DNA of 7,787 nucleotides from Phycisphaerales bacterium (GCA_003520025.1 DOVP01000084.1:1-7787); one strand, 5' to 3'. Positions 1 to 6,799 are shown, counted from the first letter of the stretch. A program made the numbers and translations. The notes: a model not told the origin generated them from the sequence alone.

Positions 1-783
1 CGAAAGATGCAGCAGCAGTGCCGCAATCAAGCCTTCTCCTGTGGTGATGAAGGCGGTATCCAAACCGGCGATGACTTCTGTCAGGCTGCTTGTCAGGATA
101 TCGACGGTTGCGTCGCTCGCCTGCAGCACTGTTCCGAATCCGGAAATGGCCTCGGTTAGGCCGACGATGGTTCCGATGAAGCCAAGTACCGGGATCGCCC
201 AAATGAAACCGCGAATGACTGTGTAGCCACTGTCCATGGCATCCTCGTCTGCTTCAGCGGCGGAGTTGAGCATCTCATCGAGATCACCGATGCGTCCGAT
301 GTTGCGGATGGACTTCAGTGCGGTCAGTACGCGATCGAGCAGGAGGAAGTGGTGGGGTTCATCGACACCTTTCTCAATGGAGTCGATCACACGATCGACC
401 GTTGCCACGGAAAGTACAAAGCCAGGGTCGCCCGGCATGAAGCGGAGGCGAAGTGCCGAGCGTTGAGCGCGGATCTTGGCAGCTTTGATCGTCAGAATGG
501 CGGCTGACCAGCATGAGAGCAGGAAGATGGGGATGGGGATTCCGGAGAATCCAGTGAGGTACTCCCACATGTTTTCGCCAAACGCTGTGCTTTGAATTGC
601 CCACCCGACACCGTAGAGGATTCCCATGTAGACAAGGCCTAGAAGGAGCGACGAGATGCCACCGGGGGTTGTGAACCGTCCCGATGGAAGGGAGAGTCGC
701 CGCTCGGGGTCGAGGGACGCGAATGAAAGAACCTGCGAGGGCGATTGGTTCCATGCGGGGGGGGTTTGTGGTGAGGTGGTCAT
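1..783 (-). CDS. MotA/TolQ/ExbB proton channel family protein (C-terminus cut by window edge)
   Basis: A 261-codon partial gene runs off the left edge, so the C-terminus is missing. The product is an inner-membrane protein of the MotA/TolQ/ExbB family, whose members use the proton gradient to drive a partner protein. Hydrophobic segments lie near residues 43-62, 82-98, 194-213 and 242-260. The last two carry the family signatures IPVLGFIGTIVGL (197-209) and LDTAFITTGEGLIAA (241-255), including the conserved Thr pair in AFxTTxxGL. Residues 1-40 are a Pro/Ser-rich cytoplasmic-looking tail, and about 100-190 form the usual cytoplasmic helical domain. The ATG at 781-783 overlaps the TGA of the upstream gene (ATGA), which implies translational coupling; the Shine-Dalgarno sequence is weak. 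An 8-C tract falls at codons 7-9. Family assignment is strong. Its partner is unknown: no ExbD/TolR or MotB is visible, although one may lie beyond base 1. Confidence 0.88.
   Translation of the reverse strand, partial: MTTSPQTPPAWNQSPSQVLSFASLDPERRLSLPSGRFTTPGGISSLLLGLVYMGILYGVGWAIQSTAFGENMWEYLTGFSGIPIPIFLLSCWSAAILTIKAAKIRAQRSALRLRFMPGDPGFVLSVATVDRVIDSIEKGVDEPHHFLLLDRVLTALKSIRNIGRIGDLDEMLNSAAEADEDAMDSGYTVIRGFIWAIPVLGFIGTIVGLTEAISGFGTVLQASDATVDILTSSLTEVIAGLDTAFITTGEGLIAALLLHLS
757..764 (-). repeat. 8-C homopolymer tract in the ExbB-like gene
   Basis: Eight consecutive C on the coding strand at codons 7-9 (Thr-Pro-Pro). A one-base slip here would abolish almost the whole protein. Confidence 0.9.
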
Positions 784-3641
784 GGCCTGCCAAAGATGAT
801 AACTGGGAGCGTGTGGACACCCGGCGGGGCTTCGACAAGGGCATCGTGTGAGAGCCGGTCATCGAACTGGAAGAAATGCCAACCTTCCTCTTGGCTCAGC
901 AGCACTTCGGGGCGTCGTACCTCCGATTCGAGCAAACGGACCCGCATCATTCCGGGGGGGGCCGTGGGATCGGGAAGGAGCAGGCCCTGAACGATGCGGG
1001 CCGCCGCCATCGACCGCATTTGTTCCGCTTGCTGGTCTGTATCGCTCAAACTGCGAATGTGGTGGTGCCTCGGGCTTTTGGCGAGTTCTCCTACGGCATG
1101 GCGCCGCGTCAGTGATTGGGTGGAGTTGTCGGCGGTCGGGGCGCGCTGCGCCCAATCGGCATTGATTGCGTCGCCCGCGTTGCTGCGGAGCCGATCAAGC
1201 CAGTTGGTTGCATCGGTACGCGTTTGGGCGGGCAGTGGCAGGTCGAGTTCCAGAATGAGTTCCCACAGCATCTGATTGACGGCAAGGAGAAGCAGTTTGT
1301 CGCGTTCGGGACATTCCTGAACGGCTTCCAGCAGATTGCATACAGCATCGACGGACGTGATGCCATCCGCTCTGTGGGCGTCGGATGCATTCTTGAGGGC
1401 CACTGCGATGGCAACGGGTTTTTCATGGGAATACAGATCCGTTTTTTCAGAATCGGTCAGTTCCTTTAGCAGTCGCGGATCGACCGACAGTTCCTGTCGC
1501 GAATCGATTCGCCGCAGGCCATTTTCGAATGGCCGCAGATAGCGATAACCGTGGGCGGTATCCGCAACATGCAGATCGAATAATCCGGTTGCCAAGAGCC
1601 TGCGGTGGAGTACGCCTCCTATGTCGCGGTCGCTGGAACGCTTGGCAACTTCGATGAGACGATGTGCTGCCTCAGCGTATGGTGATTGGTTCTCGGGATA
1701 GGATTCCAAATGGCTCTTCAATGTCACGATGGCGGACCTTGGGTTGGGCGTTTCCGCCGCATTGCCCAAGAGACCGTGCATTGTCAGTTCTGGAAGAACG
1801 ACCTTCCGCCAATTTTCGGTTGCGCAGGCGGCTTGAGCCCGGCTTCGCCCTTCATCCCATCTGGCATTGGGATTGAGGACGAGCAGATCTTCGGCGTGAT
1901 GAATCAGGAGGTCATCCCAAATGTTGTACCAGTTGCAACCGCCATTTGGGATGCGATGCAGATCGCTCATAAGTCGGCGTGCTTCCTGAATGCTGGTGAT
2001 GCGGTTTGAAGCAATCTCCATAAGCCTGCTGATACGACTCTGTATCGCATTGGCCTTCTTCTGCAGATCATTTGCAGCGGCCGCAGGTTGATTCCGCAAC
2101 TGCAGCAGCATGTGCTCGGCGCGTTGGAGAGTGCTCTTTCGATGTTCCCATCCGGAGTGATCGTCCAAGGCAGGCTGGTCCTCACCAAGCAACGATTCGA
2201 TGGCAGCGAACTCTCGCAGTTGTTCATCATGTGCCTTCGCAATGCGGTCACTGCGAAGTTTTTTGCCGCGTCGCAATTGATGCTTCAGCGTCGCGAGCAG
2301 TTCATCGCGGGCCACTTCTTCCGCATTTTTGAGCAGTGCGATTGCCTCGTCAATATGAGGAAGGATGGCGTCGTCCGGTTCAAGCAGGGAAGTGGCTGCA
2401 GCAATGTCCAGTTCGGCCTGAGTTCGCCGTTCTTCAAGAGTCTCCTTGGCACGATCGATCCCAACTTTGTGGGCGGCGATCAAAGGCGATTGCTCGAGTT
2501 CCTCGCTGATCGCCTGGTTCCAGCAATCCTGGGCGCTCAGTAGGTCGCCATCTTCAAGATTCTGCTTGATGCACTCGCTCAGGCTCTCAATCATGTTCTG
2601 GCGTTTGATGCTGTAATTGTTGATCGCCACGACACTGGTCAGCACGCCGGCGATGGCGATGATGGATGAAAGCGACACTACAAATCGACGAGTTTGCTTC
2701 CGGCGTTCTTCGGTGATGTAGTGCGTGACTCGGCTTTCGACGGCCGGCGGGACAACGGCATCATCGTTTCGGAGGGCGGAGTATCGACGTTCGATGGCGT
2801 GGAGGGGTTCCAGTTCATCCAGTGCCCTTACGAGATCATCGACGCGGTCCTGAAGGGCACGTTCGGCTGCCTCGCGACGGTCTTCGGCATCGATCCATTG
2901 GAAGACAGCTCGTGTTTCCTGCTCGTGATCGCCCGTCGCAACCTCCGCCTTCTGCCGCCAGTCGGTCCGAAGGCGTCGCGCAAGCGGGAGATTCATGGCT
3001 GCCCATGCCAGATGCAACTGCGCCCTGAGCGGATCGAGTCCCTGCGCCGCAGCGATCCCGAGTTGTTCGGCCTGCGCGACACTGAGTTTGTGCAGCAGCA
3101 ACTGTCCGGAACGGCCAAGAAAGCCCATGCCCTGGATCTGCTCGCTGAGGTTGGCAATGGCGTCGGGGTCGCTGGCGGCGATGCATCGATCTGCTTCGTT
3201 TTCCCAGAGTCGCACGACGGCCATTTCGAGTTCATCATGATTGGATCGCCATGCGGTGTTGCGTGGCTCAAGTAGTCGCAGGCTTCTGATGGCGGCCATG
3301 CGCTCATCGAGCGATGCCTCGCTGAGATTGAGTTCAACCCATCGCTCGACTTCGTCTCGATGGGAAGCAGCCTCCGCTGGCAGCCGGGCGAGCGAGTCGA
3401 GTATGTCCGGGCCGGGAAGTCGAAGACTATTTGGTGGTCCGCCAGATCGGCGAGAGAGCCGCAAGGCAAGGCCGATGATGTTTCCAGCGTCAGCGTTCAG
3501 AGCCGCTGCTTCCCGAATGGCTCCACTTGATCGCCACTTGCGGCAGCGGGCGAGCGTCTGCGAGACGGCCTCGCAGGCTGCGGTAAGTTCCGCGCCGTCG
3601 CCACCGGCCAAGGCGTGTTGGAGGCGTTCGGCTTGATTCAC
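780..3641 (-). CDS. Large orphan protein with a single central transmembrane helix
   Basis: A 953-residue protein I do not recognise. Residues 1-315 are strongly helical and charged, without a signal peptide. One clear transmembrane helix lies at about 320-342 (FVVSLSSIIAIAGVLTSVVA). It is preceded by a basic patch (RRKQTRR) and followed by a weaker one, so the N-half is probably cytoplasmic and the C-half outside. Residues 380-560 are Glu/Arg/Leu/Ala-rich and look like coiled coil. Residues 560-850 are mixed helical, with a Trp/Asn/Cys segment near 566-576. The last 65 residues look beta-rich and end in VIIFGRP. No Walker A, protease or nuclease motif is visible. The GTG start at 3641 is chosen over the GTG at 3650 because GGAGG (3651-3655) lies 9 bases from it and directly abuts the other, and because it gives a GTGA overlap with the upstream gene. 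Its stop overlaps the ExbB-like start, so a shared complex is plausible, as a scaffold across the membrane. The coding call is secure; the function is unknown. Confidence 0.85.
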   Translation of the reverse strand: MNQAERLQHALAGGDGAELTAACEAVSQTLARCRKWRSSGAIREAAALNADAGNIIGLALRLSRRSGGPPNSLRLPGPDILDSLARLPAEAASHRDEVERWVELNLSEASLDERMAAIRSLRLLEPRNTAWRSNHDELEMAVVRLWENEADRCIAASDPDAIANLSEQIQGMGFLGRSGQLLLHKLSVAQAEQLGIAAAQGLDPLRAQLHLAWAAMNLPLARRLRTDWRQKAEVATGDHEQETRAVFQWIDAEDRREAAERALQDRVDDLVRALDELEPLHAIERRYSALRNDDAVVPPAVESRVTHYITEERRKQTRRFVVSLSSIIAIAGVLTSVVAINNYSIKRQNMIESLSECIKQNLEDGDLLSAQDCWNQAISEELEQSPLIAAHKVGIDRAKETLEERRTQAELDIAAATSLLEPDDAILPHIDEAIALLKNAEEVARDELLATLKHQLRRGKKLRSDRIAKAHDEQLREFAAIESLLGEDQPALDDHSGWEHRKSTLQRAEHMLLQLRNQPAAAANDLQKKANAIQSRISRLMEIASNRITSIQEARRLMSDLHRIPNGGCNWYNIWDDLLIHHAEDLLVLNPNARWDEGRSRAQAACATENWRKVVLPELTMHGLLGNAAETPNPRSAIVTLKSHLESYPENQSPYAEAAHRLIEVAKRSSDRDIGGVLHRRLLATGLFDLHVADTAHGYRYLRPFENGLRRIDSRQELSVDPRLLKELTDSEKTDLYSHEKPVAIAVALKNASDAHRADGITSVDAVCNLLEAVQECPERDKLLLLAVNQMLWELILELDLPLPAQTRTDATNWLDRLRSNAGDAINADWAQRAPTADNSTQSLTRRHAVGELAKSPRHHHIRSLSDTDQQAEQMRSMAAARIVQGLLLPDPTAPPGMMRVRLLESEVRRPEVLLSQEEGWHFFQFDDRLSHDALVEAPPGVHTLPVIIFGRP
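954..961 (-). repeat. 8-C homopolymer tract near the 3' end of the 953-residue gene
   Basis: Eight consecutive C on the coding strand, within Ala-Pro-Pro-Gly about 60 residues from the C-terminus. A slip would replace only the beta-rich tail and uncouple the downstream start. Confidence 0.9.
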
Positions 3642-4516
3642 GTGAACCACCCTCCGATGACGGCGATCGTTATTGCCACAGCGGCCGCGGCGAGGAGCAT
3701 GAGCATGATCACGAGGCCCGGGATGCGGACAGGGTCAAGCCGCAACGTATTTGGCACCAACTCGACTCGATCCTGCACGAGATTCTGAGGTGGCTCGATC
3801 CCAGTTCCTTCCCTTGCCCAGGAATGAGCGGGTGGCTTCTGTAACGGCAGAACGACACCCTCCTTGGCTGCGGCGATTCGGGTTGCCGGCGGGCTGTCAA
3901 CTTGAGCAGCGAGCAGAAGAACGCCGTCCCTCATGCGATCCGTGTTGGTGAGGAAAGTCAGTTCCCATTGGTGGCTGGGGGGGAGCGTCTGTTCAATGGC
4001 TGCGACAACATTGATGCAACATGTGGGGAGAGGAACCAAGATCGAGGTAGCCGCGTGGGCAGTTGCGCGTTGGTTGAGCAGGCGGATCCATTCCGGATCA
4101 AGAGTCGGGCAGGACGGCAATTCAGAATGATCTGGTAGGGGAGCAGGTGTCGGATCTGGCGATTCAGTGTCATCCCACGCTTCGCGGAACCATCCGGACA
4201 TCAGCAGGCCGACCGGACCGACCTTGGGACGCTCCGCGGGAGTCAAAACGAGATGGTGGGCGACGCGGCATGGGCGATCCGGGGACGGCCCGGCGGTCTG
4301 CGTGATGCTGCTGAGCACTGAACAAATGATTCCGTCCAACATAATGATGCGATGGGCTCGTATTGGTGGAACAGACCCTGTCGCTGGAAGGTCCATCCCG
4401 GAGAGCATTTCCAGCGTTCGAGCGGTTTGTTTGCTCATGCCCGTAGTGCGGTGGACGATCGTGAAGCCCGCTTCCCCTTGCCCGTTGTTTGACCATGCGT
4501 GAATCAACTCAAGCAT
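3638..4516 (-). CDS. GAP1-like N-terminal domain protein with C-terminal membrane anchor
   Basis: A 292-residue protein. The first ~190 residues match, from memory, the layout of the GTPase-associated protein 1 (GAP1) N-terminal family found in bacterial GTPase-centred conflict operons. That layout is an LELIH start, a short G-rich loop, GF(T/C)xV, a TxGM helix ending in LExLSG (about 36-40), a beta region with CSVLSSI, then a basic-histidine segment VAHHLVL (85-91). Near 183-188 is HQWELTF, resembling the later R/QWxVTF strand of that family. A single hydrophobic helix at about 266-288 is followed by only a few residues, so the protein is tail-anchored with its bulk in the cytoplasm. The ATG at 4516 is preferred over the one at 4534. 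It starts the family-like MLELIH, has a GGA 9 bases upstream, and leaves an 8-base overlap with the zinc-ribbon gene. A 7-C tract encodes Pro-Pro near residue 179. The coding call is strong; the family link is a recollection that needs a profile search. Confidence 0.7.
   Translation of the reverse strand: MLELIHAWSNNGQGEAGFTIVHRTTGMSKQTARTLEMLSGMDLPATGSVPPIRAHRIIMLDGIICSVLSSITQTAGPSPDRPCRVAHHLVLTPAERPKVGPVGLLMSGWFREAWDDTESPDPTPAPLPDHSELPSCPTLDPEWIRLLNQRATAHAATSILVPLPTCCINVVAAIEQTLPPSHQWELTFLTNTDRMRDGVLLLAAQVDSPPATRIAAAKEGVVLPLQKPPAHSWAREGTGIEPPQNLVQDRVELVPNTLRLDPVRIPGLVIMLMLLAAAAVAITIAVIGGWFT
3651..3655 (-). promoter_or_regulatory. Ribosome binding site that decides the start of the 953-residue gene
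   Basis: GGAGG on the minus strand lies within the last codons of the GAP1-like gene (encoding part of GGWFT). It is 9 bases before the GTG at 3641 and directly abuts the GTG at 3650, so only the former is at a workable distance. Confidence 0.7.
3977..3983 (-). repeat. 7-C homopolymer tract in the GAP1-like gene
   Basis: Seven consecutive C on the coding strand within Leu-Pro-Pro-Ser. A slip here would remove the membrane anchor and about 110 residues. Confidence 0.9.
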
Positions 4517-4802
4517 CAGGTGATTCCGTCTCATTTTTCGAGTGGATCTTGTCGCTTTGGGTCGCGTGACTCCAGAAGCCGACCGGCCATTCGGCTCGGC
4601 ATTCAGGGCATGCCGGTCGTGTTGCTTCGGTTCCTGTGGGATCGACAGGGAAACTTCCCGCGGTGAATCGTATGGGACGAAAACGCAGGGCAGCGTCAGG
4701 ACCGAGAACTGGATCTCCGATGAGGGTGGGGGACTCGGAGATAAAGCGGGCGTTGTGCGAGGCGACTTTGGCTTGGCAGGTTGGGCAGATTACTGTGAGC
4801 AT
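4509..4802 (-). CDS. Small two-CxxC zinc-ribbon protein, first gene of the operon
   Basis: A 97-residue protein with CPTC at residues 6-9 and CPEC at 65-68. These could hold one zinc ion, with an unusually long 55-residue insert between the knuckles. The insert contains DPVLGPDAALRFRPIRF (30-46), which resembles, from memory, the stretch between the two CxxC pairs at the N-terminus of some planctomycete P-loop GTPases. Here no P-loop follows, so this would be a free-standing ribbon. The frame stays open upstream to an ATG at 4886, but that extension would run through the tRNA-Arg gene, so the ATG at 4802, directly before the ribbon, is chosen. No Shine-Dalgarno is visible in front of it. The last 8 bases overlap the next gene. 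There are no membrane segments or signal peptide, so it is presumably cytoplasmic. A role in protein or nucleic-acid binding is only a guess. Confidence 0.72.
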   Translation of the reverse strand: MLTVICPTCQAKVASHNARFISESPTLIGDPVLGPDAALRFRPIRFTAGSFPVDPTGTEATRPACPECRAEWPVGFWSHATQSDKIHSKNETESPDA

Positions 4803-4859
4803 GGGTGGGCTATGGGGGTTGGAGGGCAGTAGAGCAGGGTGCAGTCGCGGCGGCGTCAA

Positions 4860-4933
4860 CGTCCGCGGCAGGGCTCGAACCTGCAACCTTCGGCTTCGGA
4901 GGCCGACGCTCTATCCAATTGAGCTACGCGGAC
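4860..4933 (-). tRNA. tRNA-Arg (anticodon CCG)
   Basis: On the minus strand this folds into a complete cloverleaf. The acceptor stem is GTCCGCG/CGCGGAC. The D arm is GCTC/GAGC with a GG-containing loop. The anticodon stem TCGGC/GCCGA encloses the loop CTCCGAA, giving anticodon CCG (reads CGG, arginine). The variable region is 5 bases and the T arm GCAGG/CCTGC has loop TTCGAGC. All stems pair perfectly. The discriminator base is G (position 4860), and CCA is not encoded, so it must be added after transcription. The zinc-ribbon gene starts 57 bases past its 3' end on the same strand with no terminator seen between them. Confidence 0.95.
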
Positions 4934-4944
4934 AGGGACTGTGG

Positions 4945-4950
4945 AGTTTA
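4945..4950 (-). promoter_or_regulatory. Possible -10 hexamer for tRNA-Arg
   Basis: TAAACT on the minus strand matches the TATAAT consensus at four of six positions. It ends 11 bases before the tRNA 5' end, a distance that would give a short 5' leader for RNase P to remove. No recognisable -35 box lies 16-18 bases further upstream, so this is weak. Confidence 0.25.
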
Positions 4951-5002
4951 CCCCGTGGATCCAGAGCGGGATTCGGATCCTCTGATGCGGTTTCGGGATC
5001 GG

Positions 5003-5008
5003 TAGTAT
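5003..5008 (+). promoter_or_regulatory. Possible -10 hexamer placing a leaderless start at the phosphatase ATG
   Basis: TAGTAT fits the relaxed TANNNT -10 pattern and lies exactly 6 bases before the ATG at 5015. Transcription would therefore begin at or next to the start codon. The gene has no Shine-Dalgarno sequence at a usable distance, which fits a leaderless mRNA. No convincing -35 box is visible. Confidence 0.25.
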
Positions 5009-5014
5009 GCGGGA

Positions 5015-6667
5015 ATGACCGGTTCTACAGAGTTGGAACAGACTGCTTCCCTTCTTCGCCTCGTGGGGGTGCGTGGCCCGAGCATCGCACCCGTGGAAGT
5101 GACGCGTGCTGGTGGGGTGATTGGCCGCAGCAGCGCCTGTGAGGTGCGGCTGGCCGATGCCACCATGTCGCGTCGGCACGCTGAAATTTCCTGGATCGGT
5201 GGGCGATGGATGCTCAGCGATCTCGGTGGAGCCAATGGAACGTGGCTCAACGATGTTCGCTTGGAAGGAGGGGCGCCTACGCCACTGGCGCCGGGGGACC
5301 GCATTGCGGTGGGACCGTGGGTGTTGCAGGTCGGCACGTGGGCGCCGACCACAGTTGCAATGACCGGCGATGTTGAAACGGCCGACGCGATGGCGCAGGT
5401 GGAACGGATCGATCCAATTGCGACCGGTCGGATGGCTCACCACCGTTTGCAGTTGCTCATCGACTGCGCTGAACGCATCAATAAAGCAGCCGATGAGCGG
5501 GCGATGGCGATGTCGCTGCTTGAATCGGTCATTGAAGGGACGGGGTATGGACGTGCGGCGCTTGTCCGTCTTGTTGGAGATGACGAGGGCGTCGAGATTC
5601 TTGGAAGTTGCGCTCGCGACGGAAGTGAACCGGACCAGTTCAGCCGCACGCTCGTCATTCGCGCTTCCGGGGGAGAAATGGTGACGCTCGCCTCGCAGGA
5701 GTCACAGGGCAACTGGGGGCAGAGCATCGCGGAACTCAATATCCACTCCGCCATGTGCTGCCCAATTCTGCTGGACGAACAGGTGGCCGCGTGTTTGTAT
5801 CTGGATGCCAGAGGGGGAGAGCAGGAAGTGCAGCCGGATGCGGCAGGGTTCTGCCAAGCCCTTTCGCAACTAGCGGGGCTGGCTATGTCGAATCTTCGCA
5901 GACAGGAGATGCGGCTTCGGCAGCGGGAACTTGACGAAGAAATGAGTGCCGCTCGCGAAGCGCAGCAACTGATGGTTCCCATGCAGCAGAAGGAACTGGT
6001 CAAGATTGATTACGAGGTGGAGTTTTTGCCAGGGCGGGTAGCTTCTGGTGATCTGTTCGACGTCGTGACACTCTCAGAGGATCGAGTGGCGGTCATTCTG
6101 GGAGATGTGTCCGGCAAGGGCGTCGGGGCCGCCATTCTGATGGCGGCTTCACAGGCCTATCTGCACTCGGCCCTGCTGCGGCACGAGTCTCCGGCGATGG
6201 CTGTAGCTGATCTGAATCAATTCGTTTTGGAGCGGAGCGCCTCCAACAGATTTTTGACTCTGTGGGTTGGTGTGTTCTCGGTGGACGGTGAGTTGACGTA
6301 TGTGGATGCAGGTCATGGGCATTGGGCTCAGTGCACCGCCGATGGCGTCACCGTTCACCATGCCGCCAGTTCGCCGCTGGTCGGGGCATTTGACGAAGTC
6401 GAGTATGTAGATGTGTCCGTGCAACTGACAGCCGGTGAGCGGGTGGTGCTGATGACGGACGGTATTCCCGAGCAGCCGGGGCAGGACAACGAGCAGTTCG
6501 GCTCAGAGCGGGTGCAGGCTATCCTTGAGAAGACTCGCACTTGCAAGGAAGATGTTACGGAGTTGCTCGCAGCGGTTCGGGCATGGTCGGCCGCAGCGGC
6601 GCTGGCCGATGATACGACCGTGGCGAGCGTTCAGGCGATTCGGGACGAGTCGCAAGCAGAGAGTTGA
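5015..6667 (+). CDS. FHA-GAF-PP2C (RsbU/SpoIIE-type) serine/threonine phosphatase
   Basis: A 550-residue soluble signalling protein with three domains. An FHA domain (about 13-107) has the phosphothreonine-binding residues Gly37-Arg38, Ser52-Arg53-Arg54-His55 and Asn74-Gly75, with Asn79. A GAF sensor domain follows (about 143-292). An acidic/basic linker helix (about 293-325, likely coiled coil) leads to a PP2C_SIG domain (about 330-545). Its metal-site motifs are intact: SGDLFD (Asp346, Asp349), GDVSGKG (Asp364), DAGHGH (431-436), TDGIPE (Asp482) and DDTT (532-535). Family members dephosphorylate anti-anti-sigma (STAS) proteins in partner switching. The FHA domain would dock it to a phosphorylated protein or kinase, and the GAF domain would sense a small ligand or redox state. 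Neither input is identifiable here, and no STAS or kinase gene is in the window. The start is firm: an in-frame TAG at 5003-5005 leaves only this ATG upstream of the FHA fold. Confidence 0.93.
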   Translation: MTGSTELEQTASLLRLVGVRGPSIAPVEVTRAGGVIGRSSACEVRLADATMSRRHAEISWIGGRWMLSDLGGANGTWLNDVRLEGGAPTPLAPGDRIAVGPWVLQVGTWAPTTVAMTGDVETADAMAQVERIDPIATGRMAHHRLQLLIDCAERINKAADERAMAMSLLESVIEGTGYGRAALVRLVGDDEGVEILGSCARDGSEPDQFSRTLVIRASGGEMVTLASQESQGNWGQSIAELNIHSAMCCPILLDEQVAACLYLDARGGEQEVQPDAAGFCQALSQLAGLAMSNLRRQEMRLRQRELDEEMSAAREAQQLMVPMQQKELVKIDYEVEFLPGRVASGDLFDVVTLSEDRVAVILGDVSGKGVGAAILMAASQAYLHSALLRHESPAMAVADLNQFVLERSASNRFLTLWVGVFSVDGELTYVDAGHGHWAQCTADGVTVHHAASSPLVGAFDEVEYVDVSVQLTAGERVVLMTDGIPEQPGQDNEQFGSERVQAILEKTRTCKEDVTELLAAVRAWSAAAALADDTTVASVQAIRDESQAES

Positions 6668-6739
6668 TAGTGCCCCACAGAGATCCAGATTGCAGTGCCG
6701 TTCCAGCGGGAGAGTGCCCATTCCTACGAGATCGCCTCT

Positions 6740-6769
6740 CGGCGGACTCAGGGTTCTTGGATTCCGCCG
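6740..6769 (+). other. GC-rich stem-loop upstream of sdhC
   Basis: CGGCGGA (6740-6746) pairs perfectly with TCCGCCG (6763-6769) around a 16-base loop. Inside the stem, one mismatch is followed by two more possible pairs. No T-run follows, so it does not look like a standard intrinsic terminator. It lies about 40 bases before the sdhC start and could be a leader structure, an operator, or part of a Rho-dependent end for the phosphatase transcript. Confidence 0.45.
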
Positions 6770-6799
6770 GCCGGTAGCGAACTTCTTACCATTGCGTTC

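Noticed and set aside
374..862. 162-codon open frame on the minus strand
   Set aside because: It overlaps the ExbB-like gene and the end of the 953-residue gene in another frame, and its product is rich in Arg/Pro/His/Ser without any domain. It is a shadow.
2694..3275. 193-codon open frame on the plus strand
   Set aside because: It lies entirely antisense to the 953-residue gene, with no ribosome site and no recognisable domain.
4854..4859. TTGACG on the minus strand as a -35 box for the operon
   Set aside because: It matches five of six consensus bases, but the best -10 candidate (TCTACT) is 20 bases away and there is no good hexamer at 16-18, so it may be chance.
4803..4886. 28-residue N-terminal extension of the zinc-ribbon protein
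   Set aside because: It would run into the tRNA-Arg gene, and its Pro/Arg/Leu-rich sequence does not look like part of the protein.
4961..4990. Short inverted repeat and paired GGATCC sites between tRNA and phosphatase gene
   Set aside because: The pairing (CAGA/TCTG, GGAT/ATCC) is short and interrupted by a bulge; this is expected by chance and has no T-run.
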